A program made the position numbers and the translations under genes. A DNA stretch of 64,000 nt from Phycisphaerae bacterium (GTDB lineage Bacteria; Planctomycetota; Phycisphaerae; UBA1845; CAIVHJ01). The stretch spans positions 124,001 to 188,000 of the forward strand of contig JAJVHX010000008.1 in assembly GCA_022072405.1 (NCBI GenBank), read 5' to 3'. The notes below the pieces were generated by a model that worked only from the letters and a program-made list of their open reading frames with translations, ran no database searches and was not told the DNA's origin. The first letter of the stretch is position 1, and the number at the start of each line of letters is the position of its first letter. Shown here in pieces: positions 8,732 to 16,962 of this stretch.

Positions 8732-10051
8732 ATGAATCCGGTTATTGAATTGGAAGTTGAATCCGCACCGGTGGCTTCGCGGCTGAACTGGCCTCGACGG
8801 TTACAGGTCGTGACGGACATGATGCGCGAAATGAGCCTCCAGACGGATCCGCAAGCCATGGTGCGCACCTATTCCGAACGGGTCCACCGGCTGGTACCCA
8901 GCGATCGTTTGGTGACCGTCAGCCGTCGCGGGCTCAGTTATCCGCAATATCGCATCACGCGCAGCAGTCTGTGGACCGAGGCGATCAACCCCTGGAAGGA
9001 ACCGCATCGCCTGCCGTTACTTTCCGGCGGATTGCTGGCGGAAATGATTTATAGCAATGAGCCTCGCATCATCGATCATCTGGAACTGGCGGAAGATGAT
9101 CCGGGGTTGGAATATTTGGCCGGACAACGTTCGCTGATCGCCATGCCTCTTTTCGATCAGGGGGAATCGTTGAATATGGTCGTGCTGACGCGCGAGCGGG
9201 AGGCGGCGTTTGATCGCGAGCAGTTTCCGGAAATGGTGTGGATGAGCGGACTGTTCGGTCGGGCGACTCACAATCTCGTACTCAATGGGGAGATCAAGCA
9301 GGCTTACAATGAGCTGGATCGCGAACTGAAAGTGGTGGCGGAGATACAGCGCTCGCTGCTGCCCGTGGAATTGCCCAAAGTGCCGCGTTTACAACTGGCC
9401 AGTTATTACCAGGCCTCTGCCCGGGCCGGCGGCGATTACTATGATTTTTTCCCGTTGCCCGATGGCCGCTGGGGCATCTTGCTGGCCGATGTGAGCGGCC
9501 ACGGCACACCGGCCGCGGTGGTGATGGCCATCCTGCACAGCATCGTGCACAATTACGGCGGTTCCGATCTGCATCCCGAGCAACTGATCCAGTTCGTGAA
9601 TGAACGGTTGTATCGCCATTTCACCGCCCGCTACCCTTCGTTTGCAACAGCTTTTTATGGCATTTTCTGTCCGAAGACGCTGACGCTGGAATACAGTCTG
9701 GCGGGCCATCATCCCCCGCGACTGAAACGCTGTAGCGATGGTCGGCTATTGTTGCTGGATCAGGCGGAAGGTTTCCCGCTGGGTGTTGAACCGGACGGGG
9801 AATTCACGCGCGGGCAGATGACCCTTACGCCCGGTGACCAGGTTATTTTCTATACGGATGGTATTACCGAAGCGATGAATCCGGCCGGCGAGATGTTTGG
9901 TGTGGAGCGACTGGATGTGGCGTTGGAGAACTGTCATTTGACGGCCGATGGCTTGATCCGCAAAGTGGTTGAGGATGTCCAGCTCTTTACGCAAGGACGA
10001 ACCCTGCAAGATGACTGTACCCTGCTGGTTAGTATCGTGACTGACGCTTAA
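8732..10051 (+). CDS. GAF-domain PP2C phosphatase (SpoIIE/RsbU type)
   Basis: Serine/threonine phosphatase of the SpoIIE family, usually acting on anti-sigma antagonists or similar signalling partners. Residues about 20-185 form a GAF-like sensor domain (ending DRLVTVSRRGLSYPQYR ... LIAMPLFDQGESLNMVVLTR); a short coiled linker (AYNELDRELKVVAEIQRSLLP) leads into the phosphatase domain, with metal ligands in RAGGDYYDFF, GILLADVSGHGTPAA, FYTDGITEAMN and LQDDCTLLV. At 439 residues it is a complete GAF-plus-PP2C protein. ATG at 8732 follows AGGAG. No anti-sigma factor or STAS protein is beside it; the downstream neighbours are a haem-binding chemoreceptor and a hemerythrin. Confidence 0.88.
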   Translation: MNPVIELEVESAPVASRLNWPRRLQVVTDMMREMSLQTDPQAMVRTYSERVHRLVPSDRLVTVSRRGLSYPQYRITRSSLWTEAINPWKEPHRLPLLSGGLLAEMIYSNEPRIIDHLELAEDDPGLEYLAGQRSLIAMPLFDQGESLNMVVLTREREAAFDREQFPEMVWMSGLFGRATHNLVLNGEIKQAYNELDRELKVVAEIQRSLLPVELPKVPRLQLASYYQASARAGGDYYDFFPLPDGRWGILLADVSGHGTPAAVVMAILHSIVHNYGGSDLHPEQLIQFVNERLYRHFTARYPSFATAFYGIFCPKTLTLEYSLAGHHPPRLKRCSDGRLLLLDQAEGFPLGVEPDGEFTRGQMTLTPGDQVIFYTDGITEAMNPAGEMFGVERLDVALENCHLTADGLIRKVVEDVQLFTQGRTLQDDCTLLVSIVTDA

Positions 10052-10094
10052 TCTGTCACGATATCTATAACGCGAATAATTGCAGTTCGACTTG

Positions 10095-10117
10095 CTGATT
10101 TTCTAATCAGAAATTTT
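10095..10117 (+). terminator. Weak stem-loop after the phosphatase gene
   Basis: CTGATT-TTCT-AATCAG followed by AAATTTT, 44 bases after the stop. The stem is short and AT-rich, so its function as a terminator is doubtful. Confidence 0.3.
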
Positions 10118-10329
10118 ACAGCATTCCGCGCATATTCTCGGACTCAGCCCTGCTAGTCATTCCCCAATATTACATCTGAATAAGCACGTGAACTAATCGA
10201 AATTGATCGTGTTCTGCGCTATACAAGTCGCCATCTCCGACAGCCGATGTACAGCATGTGTGATAGAGATTTTCTTTTTTACGCACCGGTTGTTTGGATC
10301 AGTGCGGCCACCGACTCGGAGAGTTACAC

Positions 10330-11865
10330 ATGGATCTGCGCAAGAAAATCGTCTTACTGGGTACTATTCAACTGATCGTGGTTTCAGTCGTACTGCTGGT
10401 CGTCTATGCCCGCGAGGCGAAGGAAAAGGCGCGTCAGCAGTTTGTTGAAAAATCGCGCAGCATCATCCTGACTGCCGAATCGACGCGCGAAGAGATGGGT
10501 AAGAAATGGGATCAGGGAATTTTCAACGCCGAACAGTTGAAAAAATGGAATGAAGAAGGCAGCAAGGAAAAGATTCTAGCGGCCGTTCCGGTGGTCACCG
10601 CCTGGAAAGCAGCGATGGCCAAGTCGGAAGAGGGACAATACGAATTCCGCGTACCGAAATTCCAGCCACGCAATTCCAAGAATCAGCCCGACGAACTCGA
10701 AGCCCGCGCTCTGGAAAAAATGGAAAAGGAAAACCTGGCGGAGTATTACGAGATCGATGAAGAGAAGAACGCCGTGCGCTACTTCCGCCCGGTGAAGCTG
10801 ACCGCAGAGTGCATGTATTGCCACGGTGATCCGGCGCAATCGGTGGTCCTGTGGGGCAATGATCAGGGGCTTGATCCCACCGGCGTCAAGATGGAAAACT
10901 GGAAAGTGGGCGAGGTGCATGGTGCGTTTGAAGTGATCCAGTCGCTCAATCAGGCCGACGCGCAGTTGGCCGCCAGCATGTGGAATGCGGTGTATCTGCT
11001 GGGTGGCTTGGCGGCGATCGGCTGTATCGTTTTCTATATATTTTCCTGTCGGGGTATTAATGGACTCTATCTCCCGATTCGGCAATTGGCGTCGCAGATC
11101 AATGAAAGCGCCGATCAGGTGGCTGATGCTGCGGTGCAGGTATCGGCGGCCTCTTCGCAACTGGCGGACGGCAACAGCAAGCAGGCTGCTTCGCTGGAGG
11201 AGACTTCGGCGGCTCTGGAAGAGTTGGCGGCCATGACCCGTACCAATGCGGAAAACGCCCAGCAGGCCAATACACTCGGGGTGCAGTCCCGGGCGGCAGC
11301 CAACGAGGGCGAGCAGACCATGGCCCAGCTCGACGTCGCCATGAAAGCCATCACCTCCTCCTCGGAAAAAATTAACAAGATTATCAAGGTGATCGAGGAG
11401 ATTGCCTTCCAGACCAATTTGCTGGCGCTCAATGCTTCAGTGGAAGCGGCCCGGGCCGGCGAGCATGGTCGCGGCTTTGCCGTGGTCGCCGATGAAGTGC
11501 GCAACCTGGCCCAGCGGGCGGCGACGGCGGCGCGCGAAATCGCCGAGCTGATCAGCGATTCAGTGAACAAGACCAACGACGGTTCCCAGGTGGCTGCCGA
11601 AGCGGCTAAATCTCTGTCCAACATCGTTATCAACATCAACCAGATGAGCGACCTGATCGAAGGCATCAGCCGGGCGTCCAATGAACAGAGCAGCGGTATT
11701 GACCAGATCAACACCGCGGTTTCGGAAATCGATCAGGTGACCCAGGCTAATGCCGCCAATTCGGAGCAGTCCGCCAGCGCTTCCGAAGAAATGGCTTCTC
11801 AGGCCCAGAGTGTCAAAGCCATGCTCAATGACCTGGTAGCGTTGGTCGGCGGTGGGCGTGAATGA
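10330..11865 (+). CDS. Methyl-accepting chemotaxis protein with c-type haem sensor domain
   Basis: A 511-residue membrane chemoreceptor. After a transmembrane helix at about 8-27, the periplasmic part (to about 215) resembles the Tll0287-like/DUF3365 sensor and contains CMYCH at residues 161-165, a c-type haem attachment motif followed by GDPAQS and [14 protein letters not shown] second helix spans about 216-240; a separate HAMP domain is not obvious. The rest is the cytoplasmic signalling coiled coil with the conserved hairpin tip [23 protein letters not shown] at 10330 has CGGAGAG eight bases upstream; an upstream TTG at 10294 is less likely. It likely senses redox state or a haem ligand such as O2 or NO. 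A hemerythrin gene follows 50 bp later. Confidence 0.87.
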   Translation: MDLRKKIVLLGTIQLIVVSVVLLVVYAREAKEKARQQFVEKSRSIILTAESTREEMGKKWDQGIFNAEQLKKWNEEGSKEKILAAVPVVTAWKAAMAKSEEGQYEFRVPKFQPRNSKNQPDELEARALEKMEKENLAEYYEIDEEKNAVRYFRPVKLTAECMYCHGDPAQSVVLWGNDQGLDPTGVKMENWKVGEVHGAFEVIQSLNQADAQLAASMWNAVYLLGGLAAIGCIVFYIFSCRGINGLYLPIRQLASQINESADQVADAAVQVSAASSQLADGNSKQAASLEETSAALEELAAMTRTNAENAQQANTLGVQSRAAANEGEQTMAQLDVAMKAITSSSEKINKIIKVIEEIAFQTNLLALNASVEAARAGEHGRGFAVVADEVRNLAQRAATAAREIAELISDSVNKTNDGSQVAAEAAKSLSNIVININQMSDLIEGISRASNEQSSGIDQINTAVSEIDQVTQANAANSEQSASASEEMASQAQSVKAMLNDLVALVGGGRE

Positions 11866-11915
11866 TGTGACTTGATCGCAATTTGAGTGTGGAATCCGCA
11901 ATAAAGGAGCTAATC

Positions 11916-12332
11916 ATGGCTTTTATAAATTGGAGTCCGGCGCTGGAGACCAAGTTTATGGAAATCGACCTGCAGCATAAGAAGCTGGTCGATCTGGTCA
12001 ATAAGCTCTATGACGCGATGGCTGCTTCCAAGGGCAACGAGGTGATGGGTCCGCTGCTGAACGAATTGCTGAAGTATACCGTCGTACACTTTCAGTCCGA
12101 AGAACGGCTGATGCAGTCCAACGCCTATCCGGATATGACGAAGCACAAACAGTTGCATGAGGAGCTGAAGAACAAGGTGTTGACCTTCAAGCAACGATTC
12201 GATTCCGGCCAGGCGCGCATCACCATCGAAGTGATGAACTTTCTCAAGGACTGGCTGGCCAAACACATCCAGGGCGACGATGTGAAGCTCGGCGGTTATC
12301 TCAACAGCAAAAAATCCGCAGTCGCGAAATAA
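11916..12332 (+). CDS. Bacteriohemerythrin
   Basis: Soluble four-helix protein of 138 residues that binds O2 at a di-iron site. All seven ligands of the family are visible: H21, H58 and E62 (HFQSEE), H77 and H81 (HKQLH), H116 and D121 (HIQGDD). The N-terminus NWSPALETKFMEIDLQH is also typical. ATG at 11916 is preceded by AAGGAG; the upstream in-frame codons are unlikely to be used. Placed 50 bp after the haem-containing chemoreceptor and followed by a strong terminator, it is probably the last gene of that transcript. It could deliver, buffer or report oxygen to the receptor; that link is inference from position. Confidence 0.93.
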   Translation: MAFINWSPALETKFMEIDLQHKKLVDLVNKLYDAMAASKGNEVMGPLLNELLKYTVVHFQSEERLMQSNAYPDMTKHKQLHEELKNKVLTFKQRFDSGQARITIEVMNFLKDWLAKHIQGDDVKLGGYLNSKKSAVAK

Positions 12333-12370
12333 CGGACTGCTCGCCAGAATCCTTATTCAGCTTTATCATA

Positions 12371-12397
12371 GCACCCGGTTTGCCGGGTGCTTTTTTT
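12371..12397 (+). terminator. Rho-independent terminator
   Basis: GCACCCGG-TTTG-CCGGGTGC followed by seven T residues, 39 bases after the hemerythrin stop codon. It ends the phosphatase/receptor/hemerythrin region and stands just before the next gene's ribosome binding site. Confidence 0.92.
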
Positions 12398-12420
12398 GAT
12401 CCACATTTCTGGAGTTGACG

Positions 12421-13002
12421 ATGTCTCGTTGGCTAACCATCACCTTGTTGTCCTGCTTATCTTTCACCGCCTGCCAACCACTGACCAATCCGTCGGCCAC
12501 GACCAGCGCGCGTTCGGCGGCGCAGCAATTTCCATTTCCTGCCGACTGGACGGGCCATTGGCGCGGGCCACTCACTGCCCGCTTCCCCAGTGGTCGCGCG
12601 CAGACCTATCTGATGGAGCTGCAGATCGCTCCCACCGCCGACCCTCTGATTTGGAGCTGGAAGATCATCTATGGCCAGGGCGAACAGCGTCAGCTGCGCG
12701 ATTACGAATTGCAGATCGTCAATGCCGAGGCGGGCGAATATCGCATCGACGAGAAAAATTCCATCCTCATCCCCGCCGGTCTGGTGCAGGATCAGCTGGT
12801 CAGTCTCTATAGTGTGATGGATGCGATCATGACCGCCCGCTATGAGCGCACACCGCAGGGGATTGTTTTTACCCTGGAGTCCTACCGTTTTGGTAACCCC
12901 GTCATCAGCGGCGGCATTGGCGAAATTCCTCCGGTTACCACTTATCCGCTCACCGTCGTCCAGCATGCCTTATTGCAGAAAGCGGTGGAAAATAAACAGT
13001 GA
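12421..13002 (+). CDS. Predicted lipoprotein of unknown function
   Basis: A 193-residue protein starting with a lipoprotein signal (LTITLLSCLSFTACQP; lipobox FTAC, with the modified Cys near residue 18). The mature part begins with the low-complexity linker TNPSATTSARSAAQQ and then DWTGHWRGPLTARFPSGRAQ, a beta-rich domain with 'G-x-W-x-G' starts and repeated YRI/YEL strands, suggesting a lipocalin-like barrel. It is reminiscent of the predicted lipoprotein at 48247-48915, which begins FGIWEGSGHF, though I cannot align them. ATG at 12421 follows GGAG. No specific function can be named. Confidence 0.75.
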   Translation: MSRWLTITLLSCLSFTACQPLTNPSATTSARSAAQQFPFPADWTGHWRGPLTARFPSGRAQTYLMELQIAPTADPLIWSWKIIYGQGEQRQLRDYELQIVNAEAGEYRIDEKNSILIPAGLVQDQLVSLYSVMDAIMTARYERTPQGIVFTLESYRFGNPVISGGIGEIPPVTTYPLTVVQHALLQKAVENKQ

Positions 13003-13098
13003 TTGGCATAACCATCAAAGGCTGCAGGCTTTAGTCTCGCGTCACCTTTTATTGATTTCGTATCTCCCGACTCTGTAACGATTTCAAAATGAAAGTAG

Positions 13099-13124
13099 CG
13101 TCCGACCTCCGAGTCGGACGTTTT
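13099..13124 (+). terminator. Probable terminator hairpin
   Basis: Perfect 7-bp stem CGTCCGA / TCGGACG with an 8-base loop, followed by TTTT. It lies between the convergent lipoprotein gene and the small zinc-finger gene. Confidence 0.55.
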
Positions 13125-13135
13125 AGGATTGACTA

Positions 13136-13498
13136 TTATGTGTAACCGCGCGCAGTTTGAATCTTGATATCGCACTGCGGGCAGATCAGCCGCGTGTTTT
13201 CCAGTGTGTAACCTTCAATAGCGGAGAAGCGGTCCAGCACCGTTCCGCGAGCTGGGAGTTTCTTCTGACAGACTGCACACCTATCTTTTTGTAATTTACG
13301 CTTTTTGGCTTTGAGTGTTTTGCGAGCCGCCGGTTTATCCCGTTCCAGATAGATCAGTTCCTTAAACAGCTTCCGTCGTAGCGCAAAGAGTAACTGGCGA
13401 TCCCCGCTGCTCAACTGCTCCAGCCGCTGTTGCACACTCTTAAACAGTGGCTGAAACAGCTTTGTCAATTCATCCTGACTCAAGGATCGATTCGGCAT
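13136..13498 (-). CDS. Small HNH-like/treble-clef zinc protein
   Basis: A 120-residue protein (130 if the ATG at 13528 is used). The N-terminal half is a charged helical region (FKELIYLERDKPAARKTLKAKKRKLQK by its key features: Leu/Lys-rich). The C-terminal half has two CxxC pairs, CAVCQKKL and CPQCDIKI, separated by ARGTVLDRFSAIEGYTLENT, a layout that matches the treble-clef of HNH-type proteins ('ENTRLIC' being typical). A full HNH catalytic histidine is not evident, so it may bind nucleic acid without cutting. I choose the internal ATG at 13498, which has GGTG upstream. No functional partner is visible. Confidence 0.6.
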   Translation of the reverse strand: MPNRSLSQDELTKLFQPLFKSVQQRLEQLSSGDRQLLFALRRKLFKELIYLERDKPAARKTLKAKKRKLQKDRCAVCQKKLPARGTVLDRFSAIEGYTLENTRLICPQCDIKIQTARGYT

Positions 13499-13539
13499 CT
13501 CGATTTTCACCAATTGATTAGTATGCAATAGTATTCAAT

Positions 13540-13615
13540 TGTAGGGTGGACACCGCCCGCCCCTTTTAAACTTTTTGGAAATATCAAATTGTGGTGGGCA
13601 TTGCCCACCCTACAA
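13540..13615. repeat. Family D element with 11-bp inverted ends
   Basis: TTGTAGGGTGG at 13540-13550 and CCACCCTACAA at 13605-13615 are perfect inverted repeats around about 54 bp. The right end includes an inner hairpin GGTGGGCA-TTGCCCACC. Similar GTGGGC/GCCCAC-CCTAC units recur at 14976-14998 and 21381-21399. Confidence 0.6.
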
Positions 13616-13763
13616 AACTCTCCATCGCTCCGTGGCAGGTAGTCCGCCATTTTTGTACCCCCTTTGGTGAAAGCGGCGTGATCCGCCGCTCGATGGTTGA
13701 TCCTATTTCATTATTCTCACGACCCCACACGCTCGTCGTTCGGAATCCCCGGAAGCAGCAGTG

Positions 13764-13973
13764 AATTCCCCGACTCCATCGGGGATCGGAACGGACCAGT
13801 CGGTGAGGCCAGCAGCCCATCCGGTCCCAGGCCCGGATGTTCCGGGGAATTCCCCGATTCACCGGGTGACCGGCCCGGTTGAACCGGGGATCGGCCCGGA
13901 CCAGCCGTTGACCTCCCCCATTCATCCGGTGAACTCCCCAGCTGCTCCGGGGAAAGGCCCAGTCCAGCCGGGG
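13764..13973. repeat. Tandem array of ten 21-bp degenerate units
   Basis: Ten consecutive 21-bp units without gaps. Each has three leading bases, a conserved block of type TCCCCR or GGCCCR, six variable bases, and a conserved block of type CCGGGG or CCGGTG. Examples: AATTCCCCGATTCACCGGGT (first 20 bases of the unit at 13848) and ACCGGCCCGGTTGAACCGGG (at 13869). Partial units extend on both sides. Neighbouring units can pair with each other because the blocks are complementary (CCCCG/CGGGG). In one reading frame it would give a seven-residue repeat of the form xGPxxPG. Confidence 0.8.
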
Positions 13974-14059
13974 AAGCCAGCAAAATCATTACAACTTCCA
14001 CATCGATAACTACTTCCGTTATAAAACGACCGTCGATCCCGTCTGCTGCGGATCGCGCT

Positions 14060-14536
14060 CTATCGCTTTAATTTCTTGATGCCCGCGGCCAGCCGGTCGA
14101 TGTCCTTGCCCGACCAGTTCATCCTGGCGCAGTGATCCAGCATTTTCCTGGCGGCGCGATAAAGCGTATCCATCCAGTCCTGCAAGGTCGTGGTCAGGTG
14201 GTATTCCTCGATGAATTTCTCCGGCGACATGTCGTCAGACCAGCGCCTATCACAGCATGAACAGGACAGGACCTCTTCATCTATTTTACTGAGCCTGAAT
14301 GCATACGGGCCATCCATGAACTCGCAATTGACACCGGTTTCTTCATCTCGTGCGAGGGCGACAGTTTTTTCTATCCACCACTGTAAGATAACGACCGGAA
14401 AATCCCACCACTCCTTTTCCGGAAAGGCATAATCGGGTGATTCCATCCAGATTTTACCCACTGTACCGTTATCCCCGGTCAATTCGCATGAATTGACCTC
14501 CACTACAATTTCCATATTCGCACAACTGGATTGCAT
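14060..14536 (-). CDS. Hypothetical protein, small acidic
   Basis: A 158-residue protein of unknown family. It is acidic and tryptophan-rich (KEWWDFPVVILQWWIEKTVA, CSCCDRRWSDDMSPEKF) with an alternating N-terminal strand EIVVEVNSCELTG and a helical C-terminus (LDHCARMNWSGKDIDRLAAG). The overall look is that of small stand-alone immunity-like or SUKH/DUF-type proteins, but I cannot match it and no toxin lies next to it. ATG at 14536 has GGAG eight bases upstream, which supports translation. It is bounded on both sides by repeat-rich DNA, compatible with recent arrival. Confidence 0.55.
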   Translation of the reverse strand: MQSSCANMEIVVEVNSCELTGDNGTVGKIWMESPDYAFPEKEWWDFPVVILQWWIEKTVALARDEETGVNCEFMDGPYAFRLSKIDEEVLSCSCCDRRWSDDMSPEKFIEEYHLTTTLQDWMDTLYRAARKMLDHCARMNWSGKDIDRLAAGIKKLKR

Positions 14537-14640
14537 AAATGGAACTCCAAATGGTCAGCAACGGAGTAGGGTGGCGCGTTGTGGGAATAGGGATCGTCGT
14601 CCCGGCACCGCTGTTGACGAAGTCCGCAAGCGGTGGTTCA

Positions 14641-14704
14641 CTGACCAGCGGCTGGTCAACCCTACACCAGCCTTTGGTCAGTCGTTGACCAGCCGCTGGT
14701 CAAC
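14641..14704. repeat. Pair of palindromes TGACCAGC/GCTGGTCA
   Basis: First palindrome TGACCAGCGGCTGGTCA followed by ACCCTAC; second GTTGACCAGCCGCTGGTCAA followed by C, an almost perfect 21-base palindrome. The same half-site is thus present four times within 64 bp. Could be a protein-binding site or part of a repeat element. Confidence 0.6.
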
Positions 14705-14975
14705 CGTTCAGCAGCCCCTGCTCCGGTTCTGCTCTGCGTCGGGTCGCTGTCGCCATGATGATTATATATACTCGTCCACCGATCGCTGAACCTTAGCTGA
14801 GGAACAGGCGCCAGGAAATTGGCCGATACAGGCTCATTCCCTTCCCAGGCCTCAACGAAAACCGACTCACACACTTTCTTAGAGTCAGAATGTCGTGGGC
14901 TTGCCCATCCAAAATGAACGGAGGTGATCAGGTTGTGGTGTGCAAGCACAACCTACGATGATCTTATAATTCGCT

Positions 14976-14998
14976 GGTGGGTCGATAACCCACCCTAC
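14976..14998. repeat. Family D hairpin unit
   Basis: GGTGGGT-CGATA-ACCCACC followed by CTAC; same type as the right end of 13540-13615. Confidence 0.55.
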
Positions 14999-15064
14999 AA
15001 GAGGATTTTCAACTTGATGTCTTGGTGACTTCGTGGTTCAATCGGTTTGATTCGTATAGGCATG

Positions 15065-16609
15065 TCAATCTAAGCCATATTCTTTCCAACGTTGGTCGAG
15101 ACGATTCAAGATGTCGGAGGACATGAGGAGGCGGTCGGGGAAGTCGCGGTAGGGGCCTTCACCGGGGATTTTGCGGGTGGCGTCGATGCCCAGCTTGCCG
15201 CCGCCGCCATAAGAAACGCTGGCATGGTCGAGAATATCGAGCGGGCCGGTGACATTCTCCAGATCGCGGCTGGGATCGACATTGGCTCCGAGACTGAAGA
15301 GCACCTCCTGCTCGTCATGCACATTCACATGCTCATCCACCACGATAATGAATTTCGTGAAAGCCATCTGCCCCGCACCCCAGATGCTGTGCATGACGCG
15401 GCGGGCCTGGTAAGGATATTCCTTGCGAATCTTGACGAAGGCGCAGTTGTGAAACGCCCCGAACCTGGGCAGGTGATAATCGATGATATCGGGCACGATC
15501 ATCTGCAACAGCGGCAGAAAAATCCGTTCGGTGGCTTTACCGAGGTAATAATCCTCCTGCGGCGGATAGCCGACCACTGTCGTGGGATAGACCGGGTTCT
15601 GGCGATGGGTGATGGCGGTGACGGTGAACTTCGGATAGAGGTCAGCCACTGAATAAAAACCGGTATGATCGCCGAACGGTCCTTCCCAGATTTTCTCCTG
15701 CGGATCGACCCAGCCTTCAATCACGATCTCCGCATTCGCTGGCACTTCCATCGGGATCGTCTGGCAGGGCACCAGCTCGATACCTCCGTCATTCAGAAAT
15801 CCGGCAAAGAGCAGCTCGCTGACATTGGGCGGCAGCGGACAGGTGGCGGCGTAGGGCAGTACCGACTCGCCGCCGAAGACGATGGCCAGCGGCATGCGCT
15901 CGTTGGCGGCGGCGTGCTGTCGATAATGGCGGGCGCCGTCGTGGTGCATGTGCCAATGGACGGCCATTGTCCTGGTATCATGCAACTGCACCCGATACAT
16001 GCCGACGTTGATTTCGCCGCCGCCGCGCGGTTTCGTGTAGATGCCGGCGAAGGTGATATAGCGCCCGGTGCCGGCGGTGATCTCTTTCGGCTTGCCGGCG
16101 TACCCCGCCAGTCCGTCATGCGGCCAGCATTGAATCATGGGCAGTTCGCGCAGGTCGGCATCCTCTTTGCGCACCACCTGCTGGCACATACCGCGTCGCA
16201 CGATTTTGGGTGGATAGCTGGCCAGCTTGGCCAGTTCGGGAATTTTCTTCATCTTCTCGATCAGCGTGGTGGGTACTTCCGGTTTGATCAGTTTCTGGAC
16301 CCTGGCGGCGAGTTCTTCGAGATTATTGCAGCCCAGAGCCATCCGCACCCGCTCGTAACTGCCAAACAGGTTGATCGCCACCGGCCACTTGTGCCCCTGC
16401 ACATTTTCAAACAGCAGCGCCGCACCCCCCCGGCCACCATGCACCGGATCCGTTGCCGGCGGTGTTTGGCCATCGACCGTCGGTTGCTTGCTGATGCGAT
16501 CCGCGATGGCGGAGATTTCCAGCACGGGATCGACGGTCGTTTTTATACGTCGCAGGAATCCGCGCTGATCCAGTGCGGCGATGTAAGATTGCAGATCGGG
16601 ATAAGCCAT
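15065..16609 (-). CDS. ubiD: UbiD-family decarboxylase
   Basis: Prenyl-FMN dependent aromatic acid decarboxylase, 514 residues. Family landmarks include the N-terminal DLQSYIAALDQRGFLRRI with VDPVLEISAIADR, the substrate/cofactor region of FGGESVLPYAATCPLP, the highly conserved EKIWEGPFGDHTGFYS and the C-terminal RVMHSIWGAGQMAFTKFIIV with VDVHVNVHDE-like VVDEHVNVHDEQEV. In the menaquinone setting it would remove the carboxyl group from the prenylated naphthoate, using the cofactor made by UbiX (4983-5573). The ATG at 16609 follows AGGAA. It is flanked by repeat-rich DNA on both sides and is not in an operon with the other quinone genes. Confidence 0.9.
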   Translation of the reverse strand: MAYPDLQSYIAALDQRGFLRRIKTTVDPVLEISAIADRISKQPTVDGQTPPATDPVHGGRGGAALLFENVQGHKWPVAINLFGSYERVRMALGCNNLEELAARVQKLIKPEVPTTLIEKMKKIPELAKLASYPPKIVRRGMCQQVVRKEDADLRELPMIQCWPHDGLAGYAGKPKEITAGTGRYITFAGIYTKPRGGGEINVGMYRVQLHDTRTMAVHWHMHHDGARHYRQHAAANERMPLAIVFGGESVLPYAATCPLPPNVSELLFAGFLNDGGIELVPCQTIPMEVPANAEIVIEGWVDPQEKIWEGPFGDHTGFYSVADLYPKFTVTAITHRQNPVYPTTVVGYPPQEDYYLGKATERIFLPLLQMIVPDIIDYHLPRFGAFHNCAFVKIRKEYPYQARRVMHSIWGAGQMAFTKFIIVVDEHVNVHDEQEVLFSLGANVDPSRDLENVTGPLDILDHASVSYGGGGKLGIDATRKIPGEGPYRDFPDRLLMSSDILNRLDQRWKEYGLD

Positions 16610-16678
16610 GAGAGTTCCTGGATTAAATTACCAATTCCTGGGCAGTTGATATTTGCATTTTCACGCGATCCGTCTGAG

Positions 16679-16780
16679 CACGGCTCACAGAGCCGTGGCA
16701 CACCTGCATATCTGTACATCTGCAAAAACAGCGTCAGTGGTGTCGAATAACATCACACGGTTCACAGTGCCGTGACGCAG
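16679..16780. repeat. Two family C palindromic units
   Basis: Unit one CACGGCTCACAGAGCCGTGG (16679-16698) then CACACC; unit two CACGGTTCACAGTGCCGTGA (16756-16775). Both share the frame CACGG-y-TCACAG-n-GCCGTG with the copy at 864-889, and bases before unit two (TGGTGTCGAATAACATCA) resemble those before the first copy. Confidence 0.6.
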
Positions 16781-16806
16781 CTGTACTGCTCGCGGGATAC
16801 TAGAAG

Positions 16807-16874
16807 TGGTTTCAAAATTCAATGAGCCGCGGGCTTTAGCCCGCGCGAAGCCACATTTGGTGATTTTGAAACCA
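16807..16874 (+). repeat. MITE-like element enclosing family B copy 3
   Basis: Perfect 12-bp inverted ends TGGTTTCAAAAT (16807-16818) and ATTTTGAAACCA (16863-16874) enclose the perfect inner hairpin CGCGGGC-TTTA-GCCCGCG (16828-16845). Total 68 bp. Confidence 0.75.
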
Positions 16875-16962
16875 AATCTAAGCTTTAGCCGTTCGAGCGT
16901 GTTGCAGGCGTCGGCATAGTATAGTCGATCGGGTGAGGAACGGCAGGGGCGGTGATGCTGAC

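Larger units (their letters stand above)
13499..14059. other. Repeat-rich intergenic region
   Basis: Holds a family D element (13540-13615) and the 21-bp tandem array (13764-13973). Frames across the array stay open on both strands because of its composition; I do not regard any as a gene. Confidence 0.6.
14537..15064. other. Repeat-rich intergenic region
   Basis: Contains two near-identical palindromes built on TGACCAGC/GCTGGTCA (14641-14658 and 14684-14704, listed separately), a GTAGGGTGG unit at 14566, the hairpin GGTTGTG-GTGTGCAAG-CACAACC near 14930-14953, and a family D unit at 14976-14998. No gene is supported. Confidence 0.55.

Noticed and set aside
13764-13973. CRISPR array
   Set aside because: Units are 21 bp with only six variable bases; there are no 25-40-base spacers and no cas genes.
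13717-14001. Possible Pro/Gly/Ser repeat protein on either strand
   Set aside because: Both strands stay open over the 21-bp array because of its base composition; there is no ribosome binding site or flanking domain.
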